Positions 1-9,967 of a DNA stretch of 64,000 nt are shown here, one piece after another. The position numbers and the translations under genes were made by a program. The DNA is from Obelidium mucronatum. Lineage: Eukaryota; Chytridiomycota; Chytridiomycetes; Chytridiales; Chytriomycetaceae. Location: positions 62,001-126,000 of the forward strand of contig JAIVFH010000049.1 in NCBI GenBank assembly GCA_025765595.1. Direction: 5' to 3'. Within the stretch, counting starts at the first letter, position 1; each line of letters opens with the position of its first letter. Below the pieces are notes generated by a model, which saw only the letters and a program-made list of their open reading frames with translations, was not told the DNA's origin and made no database searches.

Positions 1-1270
1 TCACCTTCATCTTTATGAATCTATTGGAAGGGAATGACGTCCATTTCCAAACAGACACCAAAGAACCAAGTGAGATGCACAAATGATGATTTTCACGATA
101 CGAAGCTGATTAATTAAGCAAATTTAATAAACAAATAGAAGGAGAGATGGGCGGACAGAATCGAACACAAGAAAGGATCAAAGTGGCTCGATGCTACTCA
201 ACTCAAGGAATAAAATAAGCACCCTCTTGTATCCTTCATCTTCTTGTACATTGTCAATGCTTCAAATTGCTTCTTTTTTGAAAAGAGTTGATCAAGGCTG
301 TTTTGTGCAAGTGGTGTAGAAACATCATGTATTCCAAGAACATTATGTTTGCCTGTTGCAATCAAGCGACATTATGCATAAATAAAAGAGGTTTTAAGAG
401 AATAATAATTCAATTCACTCACCTGATCGCGATACAATGATCCCCAAATCTTTAATGAATGAAATTTGTGAATACCGCCGAGTAGAAAGAATCACAAGCG
501 CTGTCGTTGTCGTCGGAGAATGACGACGATGCGGACACCAACACCTCCAGACTGAAGATTTGCCTGTTGTATCGAAGGCGAAAAGGCCTTCTTCCGTTCC
601 AAACAAGAGAGTTTTCCCGATGTACTCGGCGCATGTTATTCTGATGGCGATTCTGCATAATCGAGTGGCTTTGATTACCTTTGTTGAATGAATAAGAGAT
701 ATTAATTTACAAACACACCCCTCTCATTCTCTCAACTGGACGAGGCTCTTTTGTAGTGATTTCCGGTTTCCGGGCTAGGTGACATACTTGGTTGAGTACA
801 AGCAGAAGATGGTGTTGTTGAAGTGGGCTGTTGTTGCTGATGCGGCGACGGAGGTGGCATAGATAAATCGAAAAGTACAGGCGTCGCTGGGAAAGCCTTT
901 TTTTGACATACGGCAATTGCAAGCATCGTTGGCAACTCCCATGGCCTGGTATCAGATGTACACTACCACCACCACCGCCATCTTCGTCGTCATCATCGTC
1001 GTCAATATTGAAATTTTCGTTATTATCGTTTCCGAAAAATTCCAGTGTATCAAACACACCTCGTTGTCGTTTGGCTTCGGCCTTGGACTTTTTCGTTTCA
1101 GCTCGTTGGAGTCGCGATCGTTGAATCAGATTCTGGATAATACTCGGTTCTTGGTTTAAATGCGGGTATGGATTATGGTTTCGAATGAATGGATGCTGTT
1201 TTTTTGCAACAGAGTGAGTATTTTTCTGTTTTCTGAGAACATTCTACGCACACACACACACACACACACT

Positions 1271-1305
<35 letters not shown>

Positions 1306-2727
1306 AAACAAACAAACGAACAAGATAGAAAAAGCAGAATCACAGAACCGGGGGTCAAAACAAAGAAGACCCACCTTAATCAACTCTGCAGCCGACAATC
1401 GTTGCTCAGGATTCTTTTCTAAACAAATCCTCAAGAAATCTACGAAAGCCGGGGACCACGATTCCTCATTTTGTAAAACAGGACTATCGCGGTTCGCAAT
1501 CATGAATAAAACTCGCATCGGGCACATATCATACATTGGCGGTTGACATTCTGCCATTTCTATTGCTGAAATACCGAGTGACCAGATATCCGCCTTGTTT
1601 TTGGTTTTTTTGGTATCGTTTACTGGCAAAGAAAATACCCCCACCTTAGAGTCATAGGCTGTTCCCTGGTCATGGGTGGTGATCACTTCAGGTGCCATCC
1701 AATAGGGACTTCCAACAAACGTTTGTCTTTTCGTGAGAGTTTTCGTAAGCTGGGTGGCGACTCCAAAGTCGGCTAAGTTTAAGTGGAGGCACTGGTATGT
1801 TAGAAAAATTCAAAAAACAGTCATGCGCCACACCTAGTTTTACTCCTCCGTCCTCAGTTAGCAATATATTCCCGCATTTGATATCTCTGTGTATTTTCTG
1901 GCGGGAGTGGAGGAATGCAAGGCCCTAAAGCAACTATAACATGAACTTCCAACACACACAGCCTTTCTTCTTCCTTCTTTTGATTCTCTTACCATCAAAC
2001 ATTCCTTGATAACATACGATATCTCCTTCTCCTTCAAAGGACTACCAAGACCTTCAAGTTTTGTTCAAAAACCATTGGCCGTCAATTATTCGTGTAGATT
2101 CGAATTCTTAGCTCATTCACCTCTATAGCAAGACTCAACCGACCCGCCCCCACAGTACTCCATCGCGATCTGGTCGTAGATAGATTAGATGTCTCCCCTA
2201 AACCCCCTCCTCATAACTTTTGTACCCAAACATTCCTTTGCCCCTTCAACGGTCCCCATTTCAAAAAGCTGTCGTAGTAAGAAACGATATTTTCGTGTGA
2301 ACAGTCTCGCAGGAAATTTACTTCCTGCCGCACGCTGTCCAGGTTTTCGTGGGGTTCGAGTTTTATGATTTTGACAGCCGCGTATTTTTGGGTGTCTTTG
2401 AATTGAGCCTATTGTTTTTTGTTTGGGCATGAGAGAGAGTTTTGACTTTTGGGCAGAGGTGAGGGACAAACTCAACTCGAAAAACTTCCCCATAGCTTTA
2501 TATAGCAAAAAGATGAAAAAGAAAAAGTAAAAAGATCAAACGAGAATAAGAGAACATTATCATCTAGTCTTTTTTTTTTTTTGTATGGTCCCAACTTGCC
2601 TTCCGATTCCAATCCTTTCCAAAAGATTGAATATCTTTTCGGGGTCCTTTTCATTTTGCAGTTTCGTTCGTCCAGAAGCGGGGATGGATTCGGATTGTGC
2701 TGGCGAGAATGGGGATGCGGCGGCCAT
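1..2727 (-). CDS. MAP4K/GCK-like Ser/Thr protein kinase with C-terminal CNH domain (partial, 3' end beyond window)
   Basis: Multi-exon gene. Exon 1 (2600-2727) starts with [11 protein letters not shown] and leads into the N lobe. The glycine-rich loop IGIGSYGEVFR is completed by a 19-nt exon at 2477-2495. The next exon (from 2408) carries [11 protein letters not shown] with the beta-3 Lys, followed by [14 protein letters not shown]. The catalytic loop HRDIKCGN lies near 1870-1900, then MAPEV and [15 protein letters not shown] (1270-1698). An acidic/poly-Gln/Ser linker lies near 700-1110. The C-terminus has CNH signatures: [13 protein letters not shown] and LGIIVSRSG at 415-606, [11 protein letters not shown] and [12 protein letters not shown] at 230-360, and [14 protein letters not shown] at the window edge. 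This order is that of germinal-centre kinases, which activate MAPK cascades downstream of small GTPases. About 20 extra residues ([12 protein letters not shown] region) sit between APEV and ADIWSLG, which is unusual and could be a mis-called intron. Confidence 0.88.
1250..1303. repeat. (CA)n microsatellite in kinase-gene intron
   Basis: Two nearly pure CA tracts separated by short interruptions (CTCACG), inside the predicted intron that follows the kinase-domain exon ending AAELIK. ORFs running through it with His-Thr or Cys-Val repeats are artefacts. Confidence 0.9.
2477..2495 (-). other. 19-nt microexon of the kinase gene, encoding part of the glycine-rich loop
   Basis: The segment is preceded by AG and followed by GT on the minus strand. 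Joined to exon 1 (ending GGAAG at 2600) and exon 3 (starting at 2408) it restores S-Y-G-E-V-F-R in phase. Without it the ATP-binding loop is missing. The upstream intron then starts with GCAAGT (a GC-AG intron). Confidence 0.7.
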
Positions 2728-2762
2728 CAGGTTGGTTTGATGGGGAATGCAAAGCAGCTATT

Positions 2763-2806
2763 ATTATTTATTTATTTTTTGACACTTATTTATTTATTTT
2801 TTGACA
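2763..2806. repeat. 22-nt tandem duplication in AT-rich spacer
   Basis: Two consecutive copies of a TTATTTATTTATTTTTTGACAC unit, upstream of the kinase gene start. The surrounding spacer (2728-2996) shows no convincing gene. Confidence 0.75.
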
Positions 2807-2996
2807 CTTTTCACAACCCTAGTAGTATTATTAAATGCTCGAAAAACTAATTCAAGTAGCTCCATCTAAAATCGACGAGATCGGAGAATCTACACACCGT
2901 TGTGTCCACTAGAACAACAAGATCGACCTGACCGACTGGACTATTAGTGTTAGCAACGAGACACATCTAACAATGATAAACATCAAATAAACAGAA

Positions 2997-3251
2997 CTAA
3001 ACTCGTCGATTTTTAAAAGGAGAGTCTGATTCTGATTTTCGATGAAAAGAATCAAAAGATACAGAGTGACGCGTGACGGGAAGATCAGTTTGTGAGCGAG
3101 TGCCTTGTGTTTGAGCAAAGCCCTCGTATGTCGCGGCTGAATACTGCGGTGCTATTGTTCTTGTTATACCGATTGTGCATACATGCTTTCGGCCAGCTTG
3201 TCGCACCACTGTACGGCCCATGTTCAATGATTCAAGATGCTTGTTGATCAT
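2997..3251 (-). CDS. hypothetical small protein (84 aa)
   Basis: Single ATG-initiated ORF starting MINKHLESLNMGRTVV. No signal peptide, membrane segment or recognised motif is visible. It lies in the gap between the kinase start and the stop of the next minus-strand gene. The only support is ORF length in a compact genome; it may be part of a spliced gene or chance. Confidence 0.25.
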   Translation of the reverse strand: MINKHLESLNMGRTVVRQAGRKHVCTIGITRTIAPQYSAATYEGFAQTQGTRSQTDLPVTRHSVSFDSFHRKSESDSPFKNRRV

Positions 3252-3366
3252 TTTCTGCGTTCAATTGGTTCTGGTTGTGGAATGACGCTTTTTTATGGCT
3301 TGTGCTGTAATTCGTCTCTCAACTCCAGTTTTCTCGCAACTTCCACTTTATTTTGCAACCGTTTTT

Positions 3367-4028
3367 TTACACAAGATGCCACATGATTCCGACAGCCAAA
3401 GCTTGCTGCGTTTGGTAGCGCTATGAAATGACCAATTTAATCAGACCAATTTATCAAAAAATGTTGGGTGGCCCCAATTAAAAACCAATTTACCAGTGTG
3501 TCATTCGAATACGCATTAGGAGACTCTTCATGTTCGGACGCCTTGTTCTGAAGAGCTTTCAAAAGCATGTCGGCAATATTTTCAGGCCTATTAGCGAGTT
3601 CACGGAAGGTGTCAATCAGTGGAGAAATGTCTCCTTCTTCAACAGCCTGATCCAAGAGCTCCACTTGATCAGCAGGGAGGATACTGGGTGGAACGTAGCG
3701 GTATGCGATCTGGAGGTCTTTCAAAGGGGTACTGTCGGCAGGGAACTTGAAAGGAAAGCCTTCCTTTGCCGCAGCTCTCTGCTTGATTCGAACGAGCTTG
3801 GCCTGCGCCTCGGCGACCTTCATGGCGTCCCATTCTTCTTTGGTAGTCATAGCAAGGAGCATGGCTTCTTTCTTCTCCAGGAGCTCCATCTCGGAGCGGA
3901 GTTTTTGTATATCTGCTCGCAGACTTTCGATTTCACTGGGTGGCAGGCTGGGCAGTGGTTTGTCGGTATTGGCAACTGTATTAGAGTTGATCAGTGAATT
4001 GATCCCAAACTAGGCACTAACAATTCAT
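3367..4028 (-). CDS. hypothetical coiled-coil protein, about 195 aa
   Basis: Main exon 3494-3975 encodes a charged coiled coil (SEIESLRADIQKLRSEME, then KKEAMLLAMTTKEEWDAMK) and a helical C-terminal part (PADQVELLDQAVEEGDIS, RELANRPENIADMLLKAL). A 73-nt intron (3421-3493) joins it in phase to a last exon (3367-3420) ending AVGIMWHLV. Upstream, the acceptor CTAATACAG at 3976-3984 connects in frame to a proposed 7-nt first exon, ATGAATT (4022-4028), whose donor is GTTAGT. I do not recognise the family. The main exon is well supported; the tiny first exon is inferred from phase and splice signals only and overlaps sequence that is repeated near 5283. Confidence 0.6.
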
Positions 4029-4087
4029 TGGAGCAATCGAATGGGCGGAACGTTCTATCGTTTTTCAAATTGAACAAATTTGCACCA

Positions 4088-5223
4088 ATGAACTCCAGAT
4101 TGCGGTCACTCTGCTACAGTCGAGCTGTTATGCAGCACGGAGTCGAGCTGCTTGTGCTCTGTGGAGGGATCAGCGTTTCTTCAGTCCAGTGGCTCAAAAT
4201 TGAAAACCCCAACACGACGGCCACTGTAGATTGTGATGGCTATGTTGCTGGGAACTCTGCTGTATTCATTGATATCGCAGACTTCCAGCAACAAACTAGA
4301 AGGGACTGTGCTCTTGCATGCCTCTATCGGTGAGCCAGATCGATCGACAGCTCCAAAGTACTTACCAAACATTCACAAGCCTCACGGATGCTGTGTCTCG
4401 CCTCCAGGACATCAATAACCCCAACTCTCCGCGCACTTCTCAGGGATCGCTTGAGTATTTGGACGGCTATGCACCGGCACTTATCCCAGCCAATTTGGAT
4501 TTGGCTGCTATCAAAGAATTCAGTCGATCTGTAGGATGTAATGACGGCTACCACTCAGCCCTTCTTGTGCTGGAAGATTCCTTGTGTCACATTGACCGTA
4601 TTGTTTGCGTCTCTTTTGAGACTGTCAAGCTGGGAAAGTACTTTGACGTCATCGCTGATCACAACCCAACCTTTGAAGCTGATGTGAAATCATTGGCTGA
4701 CATCCCGCAACTAAATGAACCGGTTCCCAGCACGCCTGTGGTAGTGACAGATGCCTTTGCTCGTATTGCGGAGGGGTTTCGGAGCTTGGGAAGTTTTGCT
4801 CTGGCCATTGCCTCTGGTGATCCAGATTCCTTTTTGGATTATACAGATGCGTTTTTTCATGTGTGGGAGTTGTTCAGATCCTCGGGTGACAGTAGACCTA
4901 ATTTCACTCTGGAAATTTGCGATCGTACCACACCAGTCAAGAAATGGATGCAACGAAAGATTGAAATGGGTGCGGTCATTGAATACTTTGACTATAACTT
5001 GAAGCGACTTGGAAGAGACCCGACTGATACTGTTGGTGCAAACGTGGTCGTAAGATTTGCCAACAGAACAACATTGCGTGGCATTGCGTCGATGGATATG
5101 AACAACGGTTCTCCATTCAAGCTGCTTTTCAGATTTGAAATTGCAGAATGCTCTCCTGCCGATTTTAGTTGGGAGCACGTTTATCCTGCTGGATATTGGG
5201 GACTGACAGTCGACAAGAAGTAG
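4088..5223 (+). CDS. unknown-family 361-aa protein, tandem copy 1
   Basis: Two exons: 4088-4329 and 4380-5223, joined by a 50-nt GT-AG intron in phase 2 (CG|C). Exon 1 has a Cys-bearing start (SLCYSRAVMQHGVELLVLCGG) and ends CALACLYR. Exon 2 continues LTDAVSRLQDINN and ends GGY/WGLTVDKK-like. The C-terminal half is rich in aromatic and acidic residues (DFSWEHVYPAGYWG). It is closely similar to the next gene along its whole length and to a decayed copy at 29.8-30.6 kb. No known domain recognised. The decayed copy starts with a signal peptide, so this protein may also need an upstream exon to be secreted; none was identified. Confidence 0.75.
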
Positions 5224-5313
5224 TTGTTGGATTCGATGGAATATAAATAAATTCAGTACTGCCGTATTCTTTGATGCGGCTCATTGGAGCAATAATTGAA
5301 CAAATTTGCATCA

Positions 5314-6445
5314 ATGAAATCCAGATTGCAGACACTCTGCTACAGTCGAGCCGTAATGCAGCACGGTGTAGAGCTGCTTGTGCTCTGTGGCGGCATCAGC
5401 GTTTCTTCAGTCCAGTGGCTCAAAACTGAGAACCCCAACACGACGGCCATTGTGAATTGCGATGGTGTTGTTGCTGGAAACGCTGCTGTCTTCATTGATA
5501 TTGCAGACTTCCAGCAACAAACTAGAAGGGAGTGTGCTCTTGCATGCCTCTATCGGTGAGCCAGATCGATCGACAGCAGCAACTAACCAAACAATCACAA
5601 GCCTCACGGATGCTTTGTCCCGCCTCCAGGATATCAATAACCCCAACTCTCCGCGCACTTCTCAGGGATCGCTTGAGCATTTGGACGGCTACGCACCAGC
5701 ATCCATCCCAACCAATTTGGATTTAGCTGCTATCAAGGACTACAGCCGTACTGTAGGGTGCAATCACACGTACCAGACTGCTCTTCTTGCCTTGGAAGAA
5801 TCATTAACTCACATCGACCGGATTGTTCTTGCCTCTTTTGAAACTGTCAAGCTGGGCAAGTACTTTGACGTCATTGCGGATCACAACCCAACCTTTGAAG
5901 CTAATGTGAAATCATTGGCTGAAATCCCGCAACTTAATGTCGCCGTTCCGAACGCGCCTGTGGTAGTCACAGATGCCTTTGTCCGTATTGTGGAGGGGTT
6001 TCGCAGCTTGGGAAGTCTTGCGCTTGCTATTTCCTCTGATGATCCAGATTCATTTTTGGACTATGTGGATTCCTTTTTCCATGTGTGGGAGTTGTTTAGA
6101 TCCTCGGGGGATAGTAGACCTAATTTCACTCTGGAAATTTGCGATCGTACCACACCAGTCAAGAAATGGATGCAACGAAAAATCGAAATGGGTGCTGCTA
6201 TTGAATACTTTGACTATAACTTGAATTGGAATGGATATGACCCGACTGATACTGTTGGTGCAAACGTGGTTGTCAGATTTGCTAATAAGACGACTTTGAG
6301 GGGCATTGTGGCACTGAGCATGAACAAGGGTTATCCATTGAAGCTACTTTTCAGGTTTGAAATCGCAGAATGTTCTCCTGCTGATTTTAGTTGGGAGCAT
6401 GTTTATCCTGATGGATATGGGGGACTGACAGTCGACAAGAAGTAG
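5314..6445 (+). CDS. unknown-family 361-aa protein, tandem copy 2
   Basis: Same structure as copy 1: exon 1 5314-5555 (242 nt, identical in length), a 46-nt intron with branch motif CTAAC and acceptor ATCACAAG, and exon 2 5602-6445 (844 nt, identical in length). Residues are mostly conserved, including SVSSVQWLK, FETVKLGKYFDVIADHNP and TPVKKWMQRKIEMG. The 5' leader (CATTGGAGCAAT) and the 3' tail (AAATAAATTCAGTACTGCC) are also duplicated, which shows that the whole transcription unit was copied. Function unknown. Confidence 0.75.
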
Positions 6446-6539
6446 TTGTTGGATTCGGTGGAATATAAATAAATTCAGTACTGCCATATTCTTTGTTGCA
6501 GCTCTCATTTTGATTCGGAAACTATAAACCGTTTTTTTT

Positions 6540-8179
6540 TCATCTACTGATTTCTAAAAACCCAACCGTTGCAACAAAAAGTCCCGCAGGCGGAACCAAC
6601 AAAGCAATCCTCATCCTACCAACCACTTCCCGCAATGCCATCAAAACCCTCTTTTCACCTAGCCGCGTAATCACCATATTCCTCGCATTCACAGACAAAT
6701 CAGAACCCCCACTATTCCTCTCCAACAAAAACAATTCATCGGCTTCAACCGAATGCAACAACCCCCGCAGCGCCCTGTCAACAGCCTCACCAAGAAACCC
6801 AAGCGCCCTCCACTCATTCCAAACACTCACAAACCGCACCCCACCCACCTGCATCGCACTCAACTCACCCAAACTCCTCGCGACACTGATCCGTGCAAAC
6901 CCAGCGCATTCAAGAACTCTGAATCATCCGGTTTAGAACCCACATGAAAATCAACACGTTCTAAACCTGCCGCCGCTGCAGCTGCAGAACCCGTTGCTTT
7001 CAAAGCCCGGTAATATTTTAACGAATCATCACCACCAGGAATACTCAAAGAAACCAACGCCGTCTCAACAGCAGTATCCCTAATCGCGAATCCATAATGA
7101 TCCAATGTATACCGACTCCCCAAAAGCCCATACGATGTCGAAAACGCAGCATCCCCATGAACATCCTCCAACGCCGTGAATTGCACGCTCCGAGTTGTGT
7201 CATTGTAACTCCAAAGTAAGTTGGGTTTATTGTCGTGGTTCAACGTGTCTGCGTATGGGATCATCGCGGCTATGGGGGATCCATCAATGTCGAGAGAGAA
7301 CGTCCGGGATTGGACAGTGAGTCTTGCCCACTGGTAATCAAGAAACGAATGGCGTATGCAAAAGTCGTTGTTGGTATTGCTGGTGCTTGTTGTAGGGTCG
7401 CCAAGAAGAAGCGCGGTGCAAATGGACTTGTAGTCGGCTTGTAACTGATGCACCGGCTTTGTGTGGAACTCGTCAAAGAAATTGCTGCCGCTTTCTTTGA
7501 GAACATTCAAATCCTTTTCGGATGTGAAGGTTACTGGGATCGTTGGGTATGATTTGGGTAAGGATTCGATGTAGTGATACCAATAGGATTTCGTGCCAAG
7601 GCTTCGCTGCTCGAGAAGGAATAGCGCCAAAAAGAGATTGCCGGTTTCGTCCGTGTAATCTTTTGGAAGAGCTGCTTTAATTTGCCTGCCTATGGCTGAT
7701 TCAGCGGCCCTGAGTAAAATGAAAAAAAAATGATATCAGTTAGTCACATTACAAATTATGGACATTAATTTCTCTATTTACATTTTGGTAGTTATGATGA
7801 CTTGATCAGGGAGATCAAGTACCACAGAGCCTTTCTTGACCCCTTTACGTTTGCTGTGAAGACCTCGGTACGTACCCGATTCTCCAGACGTCACAAGCTT
7901 TGTTCTCCGGAAGGAAACCCCTTGTTCTTTCAACCAGGCTTCAAAGTCGGAGATATTGTTTCGTTTGTTTGAAGTAGTGCCAATCGTTGGATCCAAACCC
8001 GACATTTGAGTGGTGTTGTAAGGTGTGTCCGCGGTATCAAATGTTTGTCTCGGCGTTGGGGAGAGCAAGGATATTGCGAATTTGTGCGAGACTGGAGAAA
8101 CAGAAAGGTATCCCCCGAGCATGATGGCGAAAACGCCAATGATAAAGGACACTGAGGTGAGGGATGATGTTGGATGCAT
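6540..8179 (-). CDS. SET-domain lysine methyltransferase (RLSMT/SETD-like) with N-terminal membrane anchor
   Basis: Exon 1 starts MHPTSSLTSVSFIIGVFAIM, a signal-anchor-like segment, then enters the domain with ISDFEAWLKEQGVSF and the basic GVKKGSVVLDLPDQV typical of Rubisco-LSMT-like SET proteins. After an intron near 7710-7777 come LFLALFLLEQRSLGTKSYWYHYI, IPYADTLNHD (the (D/N)HxxxPN-like motif region) and LDHYGFAIRD. The C-terminal part (EADELFLLERN, REVVGRMRIALL) is in another frame after residues GLHGSVSRGVW. A GTGAGT donor at that point with one of several in-phase acceptors can connect them, but the exact exon end is undecided. Such enzymes methylate Lys on non-histone proteins; the substrate cannot be inferred. 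Confidence 0.75.
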
Positions 8180-8400
8180 TTTTGAACCCGAAATTATAGA
8201 TCAAGATAAATTTTGGAGATGGTTCAGTTTCTTTTTTGACTTCTAAAGTTCTTACAACAAAAACTTGTTTCATTATGTGTTGACATATGCATTACTGACT
8301 CTATATTCTTTCAACATCATAACAGGCGTTAACGGTTGTTTCTTCTGTGACATCGCGATCACTCAATGAATTTTGTAGCTCGCTTAATAATATCCATCAA

Positions 8401-8405
8401 TGTGT
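8401..8405. repeat. 5-bp target-site duplication, left copy
   Basis: TGTGT immediately before the left LTR; the same five bases follow the right LTR at 13634-13638. Confidence 0.9.
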
Positions 8406-8602
8406 TGTTATAATATGATAGCCGCTTATCATATTTATTGCATTACCAATGTGTGTTCAATAATAAAGAGGGGATTCTTTGGAGAAATAACGCGTTCTTC
8501 TAGAACTCAACGCCCACGTTCCCACTAAGTCACATAAGCCGTCGCTTAGACTAAAATGCCGATCTAACATGTTTATTTAATCACGCATAAAAGAAAATAA
8601 CA
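8406..8602 (+). repeat. left (5') LTR
   Basis: 197 bp with short terminal inverted repeats TGTTAT/ATAACA. It nearly matches the right LTR. Confidence 0.93.
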
Positions 8603-8603
8603 A

Positions 8604-8617
8604 GTTATGAGCCCAAA
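8604..8617 (+). promoter_or_regulatory. primer-binding site matching the internal anticodon arm of initiator tRNA-Met
   Basis: GTTATGAGCCC starts two bases after the LTR. It is complementary to the GGGCUCAUAAC anticodon loop of initiator tRNA-Met, the internal site used by Drosophila copia, rather than to a tRNA 3' end. Confidence 0.75.
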
Positions 8618-8620
8618 GGC

Positions 8621-9826
8621 ATGGTCTTTGGTGATTATGAAAGGGAACAAAGAAACACGGAAATGGCCGGCAACAAGGGGGAAGAATCAAACGCGACCGA
8701 TTCTAAACGAGTGATTCTTAATGAATCAAATTACCCAGTCTGGCAGAAGCTTACGCTTACGGAGATCGGTTCTCAAAATGCGAGAACATTGGAAGTTGAT
8801 TTCAAACCCTACGTCAATGTTTATCAACGACCAACGCCACCAAACACTTGGTTGAACAAGATGAAGCGACTTACCAAAGTAATCGATATCAGTCTTGGAA
8901 CGGGTGTTGGATCCAGTTCTGCTGCTTCGGCCGCTTCGGCTTCTGGAACAACAACGACAACTGGAACGGCAAAAACGGCTGCAGAGGTTTCTTTCGAAGA
9001 GTTCGAGCAATTGGAGAAAATCTGGCAAATCGAACAGAAACGCGAAAAGCAGGACGCTGACGATGTCAAGGAGACTTTGAAAGCGATCAACGGGGGCATG
9101 TCAAAGCGAATGCAGGCTGCCTACGCAAACTTCAACACACCTGCTACCCTATGGGCAGAGTTGAAACGTACCAAGGATCCGAAGAATCGAAAGCTCGATA
9201 CTTCAGCGGCTGACGATTACAAGACATTATCTATTCACATGAATCAATCGATTCCAGATTATTTGAAGCTTGTACGCGAAACGGAAGACGCTTGTACCGC
9301 ACAAGGCTTGAAAATTCATGAAGGATTTGAAGCGCAACGGGAAGTTTGTTTAAAGCTGGATCATCGTTTTGCGCAAGCGGTGATGAGTCTCAGCTGTACC
9401 GAATATAAAACGATTGAAGATCTTGAAAAGGTGATGATTAATCTTTGGGATGGTTATTGTCAAGCTCTTGGTCGAAACGCTCCTGGTGGTAAGTTAGCAC
9501 AAGTGACCATCAATGGAAATGGAAAACGCCCTGCAACAAATCAAAAGGGCGGAAACAACGGAAACGCAAAAAGGACTTATTCTGGAAAATTACCGAAATG
9601 TCCTAAGTGTCCGGGTTATCATAAGACGTCTTGGAGTTGCGAATCTTGCTGGAACTGTGGTTCTACACATCGTCGCACGGCTTGTCCTGAAAAGGGCAAA
9701 AAGAAAACGGGTTCTGCGAAGCATATTGATTCTTCAAACGCTCCTGTGATTAGTAACACTGCTATTGCAAGCGGTGGTTTAAAACACGTTGGATGGGTTC
9801 CATCTTCCGGTTTATTGAACGGTTGA
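8621..9826 (+). CDS. retrotransposon Gag-like protein (401 aa)
   Basis: Begins MVFGDYEREQRNTEMAGNKG. The central region resembles copia gag (NESNYPVWQKLTLTEI, TLSIHMNQSIPDYLKLV). The C-terminus carries Cys-rich nucleocapsid motifs (CPKCPGYHKTSWSCESC, then CWNCGSTHRRTAC). The second is a C-x2-C-x3-H-x4-C knuckle, one residue short of the canonical C-x2-C-x4-H-x4-C. The ORF ends 140 bp before pol, so gag and pol are separate here, whereas copia elements usually have a single ORF. Confidence 0.88.
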   Translation: MVFGDYEREQRNTEMAGNKGEESNATDSKRVILNESNYPVWQKLTLTEIGSQNARTLEVDFKPYVNVYQRPTPPNTWLNKMKRLTKVIDISLGTGVGSSSAASAASASGTTTTTGTAKTAAEVSFEEFEQLEKIWQIEQKREKQDADDVKETLKAINGGMSKRMQAAYANFNTPATLWAELKRTKDPKNRKLDTSAADDYKTLSIHMNQSIPDYLKLVRETEDACTAQGLKIHEGFEAQREVCLKLDHRFAQAVMSLSCTEYKTIEDLEKVMINLWDGYCQALGRNAPGGKLAQVTINGNGKRPATNQKGGNNGNAKRTYSGKLPKCPKCPGYHKTSWSCESCWNCGSTHRRTACPEKGKKKTGSAKHIDSSNAPVISNTAIASGGLKHVGWVPSSGLLNG

Positions 9827-9967
9827 ATCTGAAAATTCGCTTCTATTTTCTTGATTCTATTTCTTTTATTTATTTAATAATTGATTGTTATTTTTTGGAA
9901 TTTGTCTTACGCAGATGAATTTGTTTTATTTTATTTTAATAATAAGTGATTTGCCGTTGATCTCTCA

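Noticed and set aside
1160..1546. ORF with long His-Thr repeat
   Set aside because: Produced by the CA microsatellite and antisense kinase exon.
4711..5178. Minus-strand 155-aa ORF over family copy 1
   Set aside because: Antisense shadow; not conserved in copy 2.
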